A stretch of 64,000 nucleotides of DNA. Source: Sycobia sp. Sy_11 (lineage: Eukaryota > Arthropoda > Insecta > Hymenoptera > Epichrysomallidae). The translations under genes and the position numbers were made by a program. Of the stretch, positions 1 through 9,839 are shown in pieces; position 1 is the stretch's first letter; each line of letters starts with the position of its first letter. Location: assembly GCA_018907035.1 (NCBI GenBank), contig JACCIC010000223.1, positions 248,001 through 312,000 on the forward strand. Direction: 5' to 3'. Below the pieces are notes generated by a model. It saw nothing but the letters and a program-made list of their open reading frames with translations. It had not been told where the DNA came from and ran no database searches.

Positions 1-1703
1 GTAATATGTGAGCTACGTAAACTATATTTATGCTCATAAATTCTCTTTTTTAAATATCTACCTGTTTGTCCAATATAGTATTTATCACAATCCATGCAAT
101 TAATCTTGTAAACAACTCCTGATTTTAAGCATAAATCATCCTTATCTTTGCAATTATTAAACAATCTACTTAAATTATTGCGATTTTTAAAGAAAATTTG
201 AATGTTATATTTCCGAAAATTTCTTTTTATTCTTTCAGATAATCCTCGAACATATGGTAAGACAATAATTTTGCCTCCGTTAAAATCAATTCCTGCACTA
301 TGTCTATTTTCGGTATTATAAATTTCAAACAATCTCTCAGCAATCAATCTATTAATAAATTGAATTGGATAGCCATTATTAATAAAAGTCTCTCTTACTA
401 TCTGTAAATTATTTTGTCTAAAATCTTTATGTGACAATTTAATTGCTTTGTCAATGACACCCCTCAATGCCCCAATTTTGTTTCCATATTGGTGGTGTGA
501 ATTAAAATCTAAAAACCTACCTGACCAAGTAGGCTTTCTGTACCAATTAAGTTTTACCTTATTATTACTACATCTAATCACATTAACGTCCAAAAAACTT
601 AACTGACTATTTACTTCAACCTCCCTTGTAAATTTAATTCTGTCATGTACAGAATTGAAAACATCCACCATTTCATCCACAAAAACTTCTGGAACAATTG
701 TAAAGATATCATCAACATATCTCTTAAATATCATTGGTTCAAAAAGCAATTTTGACAAGGCTATACTTTCCAACTTTTCCATAACTAAATTAGCTATAAC
801 CGGTGACAAAGGCGACCCCATTGGACATCCGTATTTTTGTTCATAAAATTTATTATCAAATGAAAAAATTGTGTTATTAAAAACCAAATTAATTGCTTTA
901 ATAAATTCATTCATTGTCAATTTTGTATGCAAATTAATTTCATTCCACTTTTCCTGTATAATATCATTTAACAACTCTAAAGGTACATTTGTAAACAAAG
1001 ATACTACATCCAATGAAATCATCCTGTAGTTTTTCGGAATAACAATATCTTTCATTTCATTGTAAAAACACCAACTATCCTTAATGTAAGAACTAGTTCT
1101 TCCAACTATCTTAACCAATATATTAGACAAAAATCTAGCAATATTATAAGTTGGGAAACCTATGGAAGATATTATTATTCTAAATGTCAGATTTTCTTTA
1201 TGAATCTTGGGAAGCCCATAACATTTTGCCACAGTTCCATTTTCACATTTTAAATACTTATATGTAGTATCATTTATATATTCATTTCTTTTCCAATTAT
1301 TTAATAACTCTTTCAAATTATTTTGTAGCTTAATGATATGTGGATTACCAATCTTCAAATAAGTACTATCATCATTTAATATATTATTTATACAATTTAT
1401 GTAATCAATTTTATTGGAAGCTACAGTTACATTACCTTTGTCGGCCTTTTGGAAGATTATATTAGGGTTATTTTTCAAAAAATTCTTCGCGGTAATCAAA
1501 TCATGTATAAAATTACTATTTAAAAAATTATCAAATTTATTTTCTCTTTTAAAATTACTAATGACATTAACCAAAGATGCCCTACATTCCTTTTTTACTT
1601 CATCATTTAAACCAAAAAGATTACTTTCAACCTCCGCGATGATTTCTTTGATCGGGAGATTACTTTTACAATAAAATATTCCATGTTTGGCACCTTTAGA
1701 CAT
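1..1703 (-). CDS. Penelope-like element polymerase (RT + GIY-YIG), open at window edge
   Basis: Read on the minus strand from the ATG at 1703, the frame stays open to base 1 (about 567 codons) and runs off the window. Reverse transcriptase signatures are clear: a GLPKIHKEN-type motif near residue 160, MGSPLSPVIANLVMEK near 294, and the catalytic YVDDIF near 327-332. Near the left edge is a GIY-YIG endonuclease: cysteines of the INCMDCDKYYIGQTGRYLKKR stretch with the YIGQTGR core around residues 538-556. RT followed by C-terminal GIY-YIG is diagnostic of endonuclease-positive Penelope-like retroelements. The enzyme would nick target DNA and reverse-transcribe element RNA. The frame continues upstream without a Met to a TAA at about 1763, and the N-terminal leader expected for the family is missing, so the copy is 5'-truncated. 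No stop or frameshift was found, which is exceptional in this window and suggests recent insertion. Confidence 0.9.
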   Translation of the reverse strand, partial: MSKGAKHGIFYCKSNLPIKEIIAEVESNLFGLNDEVKKECRASLVNVISNFKRENKFDNFLNSNFIHDLITAKNFLKNNPNIIFQKADKGNVTVASNKIDYINCINNILNDDSTYLKIGNPHIIKLQNNLKELLNNWKRNEYINDTTYKYLKCENGTVAKCYGLPKIHKENLTFRIIISSIGFPTYNIARFLSNILVKIVGRTSSYIKDSWCFYNEMKDIVIPKNYRMISLDVVSLFTNVPLELLNDIIQEKWNEINLHTKLTMNEFIKAINLVFNNTIFSFDNKFYEQKYGCPMGSPLSPVIANLVMEKLESIALSKLLFEPMIFKRYVDDIFTIVPEVFVDEMVDVFNSVHDRIKFTREVEVNSQLSFLDVNVIRCSNNKVKLNWYRKPTWSGRFLDFNSHHQYGNKIGALRGVIDKAIKLSHKDFRQNNLQIVRETFINNGYPIQFINRLIAERLFEIYNTENRHSAGIDFNGGKIIVLPYVRGLSERIKRNFRKYNIQIFFKNRNNLSRLFNNCKDKDDLCLKSGVVYKINCMDCDKYYIGQTGRYLKKRIYEHKYSLRSSHI

Positions 1704-1915
1704 GATGTTTATTACTTCATTTGGTATTTTCACATTTCCAAGAATCGAAATAATGTGAATTTAATGTTAGAGTCTGGTAGATTGGACAGTGTTTATCATT
1801 CCTTATTAAATTGATTGGTTTTGGACAATTTGTGTAGAGGGGGAATTTATATTTAATTTACGAAATTTGGTGGTGGGGATGAGTATATATAGATTAGAAT
1901 ATAAGGTTTAGATTA

Positions 1916-1955
1916 GTCCCTGATGAGGAGCCGTAGCGAGCTCGAAACGTTGGAC
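1916..1955 (+). ncRNA. Hammerhead ribozyme motif in PLE 3' region
   Basis: The full core is present: CTGATGA at 1920-1926, GAAA at 1944-1947, and stem II GAGC (1928-1931) with GCTC (1940-1943). Stem I is GTCC (1916-1919) with GGAC (1952-1955). Stem III is reduced to ACGT (1947-1950), which is self-complementary, so cleavage would probably need a dimer. Hammerheads with minimal stem III are established components of Penelope-like elements. The expected cleavage point is just after T1951. The motif recurs perfectly at 28502-28541. Confidence 0.75.
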
Positions 1956-2094
1956 AAGTCTTCAATTAGGTAAGGGTGTTGGGGACAGTCAGACTGCACT
2001 TTACTAACAAAGAATTTTTTCAGCTAATATTTTATTTTCAGATTAGTCTACGGGGGTGAATATAAACAAGGACAGTCTGACTGTCATTATCATT

Positions 2095-2262
2095 TTAATT
2101 TAATTTTTAATTTAATTTTTATTTTTAATTTTTATTTTTTATTTTTATTATTTATTATTTGTATTTCTTATTTTTTATTTTTTATTGTTATTTTTATTTT
2201 TTATTTTTTAGTTTTTATTTTTATTTTATTTTTATTTTTATTTTTATTTTATTTTATTTTTG
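2095..2262. repeat. (TTTTA)n-like low-complexity tract
   Basis: Almost only T and A in runs such as TTTTTATTTTTA, inside the PLE 3' end. The same tract, in either orientation, occurs in the PLE copies at 18.0, 18.25, 27.05 and 27.9 kb, so it belongs to the element. Confidence 0.8.
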
Positions 2263-2404
2263 GTTGAAATTGATTGGACTGTAAGACCAATAAAAAATAT
2301 TTATTAATCTTTTTTTTTAATTTAATGTGTACAAATATGAGTAAGACTTTATTTATAACTTTTGAAATCTTCATTTATTCTTCTAAATCTAATTCACCCC
2401 CCCC

Positions 2405-2955
2405 CCCCGATGCAATGGAACTATATCAACGCTTTTTCCAATTTGCAAAACATTTTTATACTTATATCCCGGAAGAGTCATTATTTCCTTCTTCGATTCG
2501 GCTTTTATTTCTTCAATCGAATCAATACCTCGATAATCGAAGAAATCAGAGAGCATAATCTTGATTTTTGAGCAACTTTGGCGTGAATTGATCCCCGCTC
2601 TCCTTTGTCACGATATTTGCTCGATTGATCAGTTATTTCTGGATCGTAAGCGTAGACCCAAGTCTCGTTTCCAGTTATTATGCGTTCCATCTACTCATGA
2701 TCGTCTGAAAGCATCGTTTCACAAACCTCCATGCGACTCTGTTTTTCCAAAAGATTGAGTGTTTTTGGCACTAATCAAGATTTCATTCTTTTCAGGCGAA
2801 AAATGTCTTTAAATGGTGTTGACTGATCCACTTGAAATTCTCACAATATAAGCAAGCACTCTAATAGTCGATCGAAGATTTTACAGAAGCAATTCTTTGA
2901 GTTTGTCGACGTCTAGCCCACCAGTAGATGTTCTTGGTCATTATAAGACATAGCC
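2405..2955 (-). pseudogene. mariner transposase relic, internally deleted
   Basis: Minus-strand translation gives mariner pieces in order: the second helix-turn-helix region (LTIRELA/SYGSV-like, around 2860-2800), then ITGNETWVYAYDPE around 2690-2640, where the first catalytic Asp of GDE is replaced by Asn. FFDYRGI follows and jumps directly to the C-terminal IEEIKAESKK segment (about 2510). The stretch between, which would carry the second and third catalytic aspartates, is deleted. Frames shift several times. It cannot encode an active cut-and-paste transposase. No convincing TIR pair was located. Confidence 0.75.
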
Positions 2956-2956
2956 C

Positions 2957-4195
2957 TGATAAAAAATTAATATCATTATTATGCTTTCTTATATAAATTC
3001 ATTGACTTTAATCATAATTTTCATTAATTAATTATTCAATATTATTTTGGGAAGGACATAGGCTATGTTTTTTTATTGAACATCATTTTACTTTCATCAA
3101 TAAATTAAGTTAACAGTTTTAGCAGTCAGTTTTACCAGCGGTCACTAGGTGGCGTCTTGACTCACGAACATCAACTCAAATTAGTCCGCTTAAAATACTA
3201 ATACCAGGCCAGCTGAAATGAATGATCATCTCCAATTTTGGGATTCGTATGCTGAAGAAGGTGCGACGTTTTAGTCAGCGTTACTCTTTTTGTTCTTTAG
3301 GTTAATCAGACACTACTCTCACACCTTATGGATATCTTATGTTTATAAATTTTATTTTTTCTTATCTATCTCTCTCTCCATATCTTTCTCTCTCTGTCTT
3401 CTGTCTTTCTCCGTATTATCTCATAAAATGGTTATGTATGCCAAAACATACTGAACATAATTTGTGACGACAAATTTTTTTTTTCGTTTCTATACGTTAT
3501 ATTAACTTGAAAAGTGACAAGGCTTTGTTTTTTTTAGTTTGAATAAAAGGTAAAATAGGGTTTGTTACCAATAATCTCGAAACTCTAATATTATTATTAT
3601 ATTATTATTATAAATGTATATATATTTTAAATACAGCTTCTACAGTGAAATATTGTATTAGCGTGTACGGGTAGTTAGATATGATATTCCGGTGCCTCAG
3701 AACGATTTCTACTGGGAGTTTTGTGTTCGAACGTTAAAATACGATGTCCAGATGCCTCAGGATAATTGATACGGTGAGTTGCATGTTCGGGCGGTAGAAA
3801 ACGGTATGCAAGTATGACGGAACGACTTCAATGAAGAGATTCGTAATCTATCATTCGAAAGCTCAGACTCTCAGTAGAAGTTGTCCCTGGATACCTAGAC
3901 ATCATATTCTATCTCCCCAACAGAAAACTCTCTATAGCAGTCTTCTCGAGAAATATGCTATCTTTCGAACATGATACTCTCCGTAAAATATTGTATAAAA
4001 TGGTCGGTGAAATATGAAGTGGACGTTGCTTCGCAGCAGCTTTTTATACAGAAGCAACAATAAGTAAATTAAGGCAGATTATTTATAGTAATATAAATTT
4101 TTATATATAGAGTACTTTTTACTATTGAATATTATTGAACTGTTTAAAAAATCTGTTAAATTATTATCTCGGGTGAAGCCGGACGGGGGATGCTA

Positions 4196-4196
<1 letters not shown>
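2957..4196 (+). mobile_element. Non-autonomous Helitron-like element with internal palindromic minisatellite
   Basis: The 3' end, GAAGCCGGACGGGGGATGCTAG at about 4175-4196, is the GC-rich pre-terminal segment plus CTAG terminus seen in insect Helitrons. The same end occurs at 51673 (minus strand) and, altered, at 38942. Near the 5' side, ACATAGGCTATGTTTTTT and an AATTAAGTTAAC stretch match the nested copy at 52430-52500. About 3690-3970 holds diverged copies of a unit containing GTGTTCGAACG and GATGTCCAGATGCCTCAGGA, in forward then inverted orientation. There is no Rep/helicase coding. The exact 5' terminus is uncertain. Confidence 0.6.

Positions 4197-4254
<58 letters not shown>
4197..4254. 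repeat. (GT)n microsatellite
   Basis: An almost pure TG dinucleotide run directly after the Helitron CTAG terminus. The minus-strand (TH)n-rich ORF across it is an artefact of the repeat. Confidence 0.95.
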
Positions 4255-4256
<2 letters not shown>

Positions 4257-5001
4257 TGTAATGAAGAAAAGAGTATGAGACGTGATTGCAATACTCTAAT
4301 AAGAGAGTAGTGGATGAAAATATGGTAAGAGGGTAGAAGGACCGATCTAATGGAGTGAGATAACCCGTAAAAATTCCAGTATCAAGTTTATGGGAAGAAA
4401 TAAAGAAAAGATTAAAGGTGAACATGTATAGATTATATACCTCTTTTGGTGCGAATTATTGGAAAAATAACTTTATAATGACCCCTCTAAATGAATATAA
4501 ACACGAAAGGCGCATGATAATATAATCCCGTTTCCCTTTCGTCAGCGAGTCAATTTTTGTAAGTCTGTTATTCGCCTATTTTATTATATACACTGAAGTA
4601 TTTAAATAAATAGTGTAAGCGATCTCATTACATATAGTGGAAAATGATTAATCGGTCGATTTGTAAGCTTACTTGAGTAACAGTGGGATGGTAGTACATC
4701 AAAAAATACATAGGTGCATTAATAAGATATATATAAAATATAAAAAAGAATTTTACATATATTTATATAAAAAAGCAAGAAATTTCGAATATATTGAGGA
4801 GCTTTATAATCAGAGAGTTATTCATATTTTTGTTCATAGTTGAGTTCTGTTGTATTCAGATACGTATTAATTTTGAAATCATGCTAAACTATTAAAAACT
4901 ACGAATGACTTTCGCATATACGTGTTTATTGTATTATTGTACTTTGGTTAACCTAAAGTCTTTTATATATTAATTAAATTTCTAATGATCTAGATTTATG
5001 T
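4255..5001. other. AT-rich intergenic stretch, nothing recognised
   Basis: No coding similarity, terminal repeats or tRNA-like folds seen. Confidence 0.5.
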
Positions 5002-5005
5002 AACT

Positions 5006-6057
5006 TGTGACGTTGTGGTCCTTGCCCTGGCCGCTGCCTCTATTAGAATTTCCTTTTATTTTCAGGACTATACAATTCTTTCGACCGTATTCTCTCTTTC
5101 ACTCTCGCGTACGCTCGGAACCGCGCACACGCACTCTCGGGCACGAGGCGCACACACTCTATCTCTCTCTCTCACTCCCGGCCTCGCTATCTGCTTCTCT
5201 CACTCGCACTCACACTCCGTCCCGTGGTATACGCACTCTGGCTCTCTCTCTCACTCTCTCTCTCTCTCTCTCTCTCTGCCAGACACACACACACGCTAGC
5301 TAGCGATCTTCGTTATTGGGCTACCAACTCTTCTTTTCGGACAGCACTCTCATCCGCGCGCGCACGTTCTCCCGTTCACGTATACGCCGCCGTCGCGCCG
5401 CGGTCCGTGGCCCAGGCTTACATCTACGCGGTTGCTTGCCGTCGGTACTCACCGTTGCTGTCACCAGGCTGTCGGTGGAAGGCGCTGGTCGATAATCTTC
5501 CTCTCTTTCTAACTTTACACCTCTCGGGATCGGCCGGGCTAACCGTCAGCTTGCTCATCGGCTCGCGGTTGCTTCGCACGTCGGTCACGACAGCACTTCA
5601 CGCGCGATCTTTTACACCAATATCACGTCTCTCAGTTTCATAACTCCAGATAATCGCTACCGTTCTTTTACACCAAATCACGTCTCTCGGCTTAACACTC
5701 GCAATAATCGCTACTAGTTCAAAAGGGAATAAAACCTCGGAAAACTCTCTCTCACTCAACGGTCGAGCGCGCAGTAATGTATCTCTGCTCGGCGCGTCTT
5801 CTATTACCCCCTCTCTTCACCGGGCCATCTCCTTTCTCTCGCTCATTTGCGCGGCGGCGGCATACGCTTCTCGCTCTTGTTACGTATACGACGCCTGCGC
5901 GCGCATCGATTAGGGCTTCTAGTCGTGGCTCCTTCTAGCTGTGGCTTCACTCGGCAGTACCTCGAAAGAGCAGAAAATGGCGATTAGTAATTAATTCTCA
6001 CACCTTCTTCCGAGGCACCCGGGGCAGAGGCCATCCCTCGTTGTGACCTTCGTCACA
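5006..6057. mobile_element. Solo LTR with 4-bp target duplication
   Basis: A GC- and CT-rich island of 1052 bp in AT-rich DNA begins TGTGACG and ends CGTCACA, the TG...CA boundary of an LTR. It is flanked on both sides by AACT (5002-5005 and 6058-6061), a perfect 4-bp target-site duplication. There is no internal gag/pol, so it is most simply a solo LTR left by recombination between two LTRs. The 4-bp duplication fits Ty3/gypsy integration. The 139-codon plus-strand ORF at 5224-5643 and its overlapping frames are serine/leucine-rich by-products of (TC)n and are not called as genes. Polarity of the LTR was not determined. Confidence 0.8.
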
Positions 6058-6061
6058 AACT

Positions 6062-7795
6062 ATATTTTATCATATCGAGAAAATTATCAATGAATTTCCA
6101 TGTATACTTTCACGCCTTACCAAATATCTTTGCATCAATAATCTTGTAAATAAAACAGCAATGTATTTAAATAGTTATTAACAAAGGAAAAAACTAAATA
6201 AATCTAGTTAAATTTTATTTCAAATTAAGAAATCCTTTTTTTTTAATTAATTATTTGCATTTATAGAAAATATCTTCCTCATATACTTCACTTCTTCGTT
6301 TTTTTTTAAAAATGAAATAAAGAAATGAAAAATTATGAATTTGTTATTGGACTTTCGCAGCTAAAACATGTAAAAATCATTACTAAACTCAAAATTGTTT
6401 TCGTTAATGTTTATATAATTTTCTCAGGCAAATTATAATGAGATTAGTATTTAAAAGAACTATCATTGTCAACTTTTTTTCAAGTAAAATATATTTTATG
6501 CTGATGTTTACAAAAATTTTCTTCGTAAGATGTATAGATTAATTTATAAATAAACAATTTGAATATAGTGGATGATATATGACTGTCGATTAAATCAATC
6601 AGTAATGCACTACTTTTACATTTCAATAGAATAATTTATAAAAATAATGGAGGTATGCACTCTGCTATCACATTATCGCTATATAATTATAGTACTTTCA
6701 GTAAATTTCTTACGGCTATAAGACTTATTTTTATTATTTTCTGTAAATCTTGAAAATTAAATAAATAATGTTGGATAAGATAGGGTAATGACGACCTGTG
6801 AATAATACGAATTTCTTTTGATTTCAAATCAATGCAATTCAATCAATCAATTCAATCACATCAATGCTCCATTATATATTTATTTACGCGTGTTTACATA
6901 TATTCTAATAGTAATTTAATATGTATAATTTGTAAAATTAGTATTTTTATATTGTACCTTGTATAGAAAAATTGAAGTAAAACTAGTGAACCCAAAAAGG
7001 TTCGGTATAACTTAGAGTATCAAACAAGTCATTCACATATAATGTAGCTATAGTTTTATTTGACTGTTATATGAAAATGATCGATAATAGAGAAAATGGT
7101 AACATTCTTGATTGCTTACATTCCTATATGTTCATTATAAGAACATGGATATATCTATGTTTAGCATATTATTATATGCATTATATATATGCTTATTATA
7201 CCACATTATATATATATATATGCATATTATATATGCACATTGCTAAATATTATCTTGTACTTATAAATTATTCCCATATCTTACAGTTATGAGTTAACTG
7301 TAATATGAAAGATGGATGGCGACGTAACACTACTCTATATATAATTACAAATTTGTTTTAATATCCTAAATTAAAATTTCTAGAACTTTCAGAAATAATT
7401 TTTAAAAAATATATAAGTGAAAATCTGCCCTGTATACAGATTGTAAATATTATTTATTTACAATTGTAATATGTTATTAAGAAGAACTTCAAGAAATAAT
7501 ATGGTCGAACATTTGATTAATTAAGTATTATATATTTGATTGTCAAATATCTCCCTTGGTCCTTTTTTTCTCTTCATTCAATGCTTTATAAAAAGTGTCA
7601 CAGTGGTGGGATTTGCTGCTCTGCTTACCATTCATTGCTGACTGTGAATTAACATACCACGAGAGTTCCTCTAAACGATACACCTGAGGCTGAATGCATA
7701 AACACACACGCTCTCTTTCACTCCTTCTCTCTCTCCCTCTCTCTAGAGCGTTATACAGGATTCTGCAAAAAAGGAAAAATAAAAGTACGTGAAAA
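6062..7795. other. AT-rich intergenic stretch
   Basis: Short (TA)n patches near 7190-7230 and a CT-rich patch near 7715-7745. No gene, RNA or terminal repeats recognised. Confidence 0.5.
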
Positions 7796-7802
7796 TCTCA
7801 TA

Positions 7803-8734
7803 TTAAGAGGCGAACTTAGTTTCTGACCGTTTTTAACGAGAAAATGATATTCATGCTGGAAACTGTATAAATTTGAACTTAATCAAAATATTTTCCGTCA
7901 TTTTCTACTACTTATTTCCATCTTTCTGGTAATATTGCGATACTGTGGCGGAAGAATGATGGCGATTTTGTAGCGATCCCATCATCCACAAATTCTCGCA
8001 CTTCTTGAACATGTCGGAAGTACGTATCAACGAGGTCATGCTGCATCGACTTAAATAGGTAGTAACCCATCCATTATTTTTTGCGCTCAGGATTGTCATA
8101 GGAGATCTACTTTTCATTACCAGTCATAATCCGCTACAGACAACTCTTCTTCTTTTGCCTTGCAAGCAAAGACAGTGCGATGTTGCATCGATTCATAATG
8201 GCACTTTCGGTGAACTCGTTTGGCATCCATTTTCCTTCTTTAGGAATCTTTTCCATCACATGTAAACGTTTGCTCAGTGCTTTGTTACTGACTCCTAACT
8301 TATTAGCGAGTGCTTTCTGTGTTTGAGCTAAGTTTCCATCCAATAATGTTTGGAATTCACTGCCTTCAAACTTTTTTGGTTGTCCAGAACGTTCGTTGCG
8401 ATTCATATATTTATTTCCACTTCTCAACCACTGAAACTACTCTTTACATGCAGTAAACGATGGAGCTTGTTCGTTATAACAATTTGGAAACAATCGATAA
8501 GTTTCTGCTACACTTTTTTTTAAAATCAAAATAGTGCAAAAGGGCATGTCGAAAAAACGAGTTATCATGATTCATTTTTCACTGATCAAAAAATTTAATA
8601 GTTAAACAATTGATCGTGCCTTATTGTTAAATGCTAAAACTAAAAAACAAGTACTAGATCCAATACATCTGACTTTTCGTACTACTTACATCGCTATCGA
8701 AACTTGAGGGTCGGAAACTAAGTTCGCCTCCTAA
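7803..8734 (-). mobile_element. mariner (mellifera-like) with both TIRs, deleted transposase
   Basis: Left end TTAAGAGGCGAACTTAGTTTC and right end, read inverted, TTAGGAGGCGAACTTAGTTTC are TIRs. Each abuts TA (7801-7802 and 8735-8736), the mariner target duplication. Inside, minus-strand 8134-8427 encodes the DNA-binding half: SGQPKKFEG, LAQTQKALANKLGVSNKALSKRLH and the KEGKWMPNE linker. The minus-strand segment 7908-8117 encodes the C-terminal tail (WVTTYLSR, then a frame change, ATVSQYYQKDGNK-like). The central catalytic region with the aspartates is absent, so this is a 932-bp non-autonomous deletion derivative. It could only move using transposase from elsewhere. Confidence 0.85.
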
Positions 8735-8736
8735 TA

Positions 8737-9835
8737 AACCAAAGCAAACATTTCTTTTCTCCATTCTCTCACCCATCTTCGTAGTCCGGAGAAGTTACTG
8801 ATCTCCCCATAAAGGGAAGGACTGTACACACCCCATCACCATATAATTGTTTAATTTATTATTGCTTTTTTATGATTCTATTTTTCACTTATTTGTTCAA
8901 TACATATTAGGGAAGTAAGCCGGTAGGCCGAAGCGAGTAAAGGTTCTTTCTTGAATGAGAAAGAATGGCATCCGCAAGTGAAGCCTATTGAACTCTGGCT
9001 TACATAAAATAAGCATAGGAACCATCCTTTAAAAAAAGGAGAGACACAGATTAAAAACACATACCCATCGTTTAAACAACCAACATTTCCTAAATACTTA
9101 AGATTCTTTCGGATAAATAGATGCAACCATTAAAATTCCAACAAATCTATTAAAAAGCGTAGATACGCCAACCATTTGTAACCGTCCCACATGGAAACAG
9201 CGAGCTAGATTTACATACTCATTATCACACAGTATGAGTTCCAGCATGAACTATATGAACAGTACTGACAGCGCCATTAGCAAACACTAGGAGAACCACA
9301 TATTCTACGTTTTCGGAACAAGCCAATAGTGGCTTCACCAATACCGTACATATCCATAGTATACGATACGTGATAAAACATAATAAAAAGATAAATTTCA
9401 GTGCATATTTCGGTATATATAAGTTCGTTCGATTGCTGCCAAACATTTCGCTATCTCGCATACACTGAAGCAACAATGATTCTAAGCAACAATCAATAAA
9501 CGAATAAATACAAATATATGAAATAACTAACAAAATAACTAATAATGAAATTAATAATAATAACAAAAAATAATTAAAAAATTATAAACAATGAATAATA
9601 AATTGAAACAAATAAAAAATTATTAATTATAACATTTATTAAGAAAATAATCAAAAATAAAATATATAATAAAATTCTAAATTATAAAATTATAAGTAAT
9701 AAAAATTATTAAGAAACTATGAAACACTTTATAAGTATTTAAATAAAAAAAATTGGGAGACAATCTGCCAACCATCGGTAACACTAAATAAACTATTTCA
9801 TTTTTTTTCTCATAAAGGATTTCCATACTGTATCC
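8737..9835. other. Unassigned intergenic stretch
   Basis: Contains CT-rich sequence at 8750-8830 and AT-rich sequence from 9480. Short open frames (for example 8878-9126 and 9225-9566, both minus) show no family I recognise and look random. Confidence 0.4.
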
Positions 9836-9839
9836 TGGG

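Larger units (their letters stand above)
1728..2292 (+). mobile_element. Inverted 3' end of the same Penelope-like element
   Basis: Starting where the minus-strand polymerase loses its N-terminus, the plus strand encodes the last residues of a PLE protein (NVNLMLESGRLDSVYHSLL, then a stop). These match the C-terminal tail of the copies at 21.4 and 27.4 kb. A 3' untranslated region follows with a hammerhead motif, a near-palindromic GACAGTC/GACTGTC motif and a T-rich low-complexity tract (about 2095-2262). It ends in a conserved terminus containing TGTAAGACCAATAAAAAATA. The element is therefore an inverted head-to-head dimer of fragments, a state known for Penelope insertions. Confidence 0.75.

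Noticed and set aside
4156..4425. 89-codon minus-strand ORF with a long (TH)n run
   Set aside because: It is a translation of the (GT)n microsatellite plus flanks; no domain.
5224..5643. 139-codon ORF in the GC-rich region
   Set aside because: It lies inside a solo LTR with target duplications, overlaps other long frames, and is driven by (TC)n.
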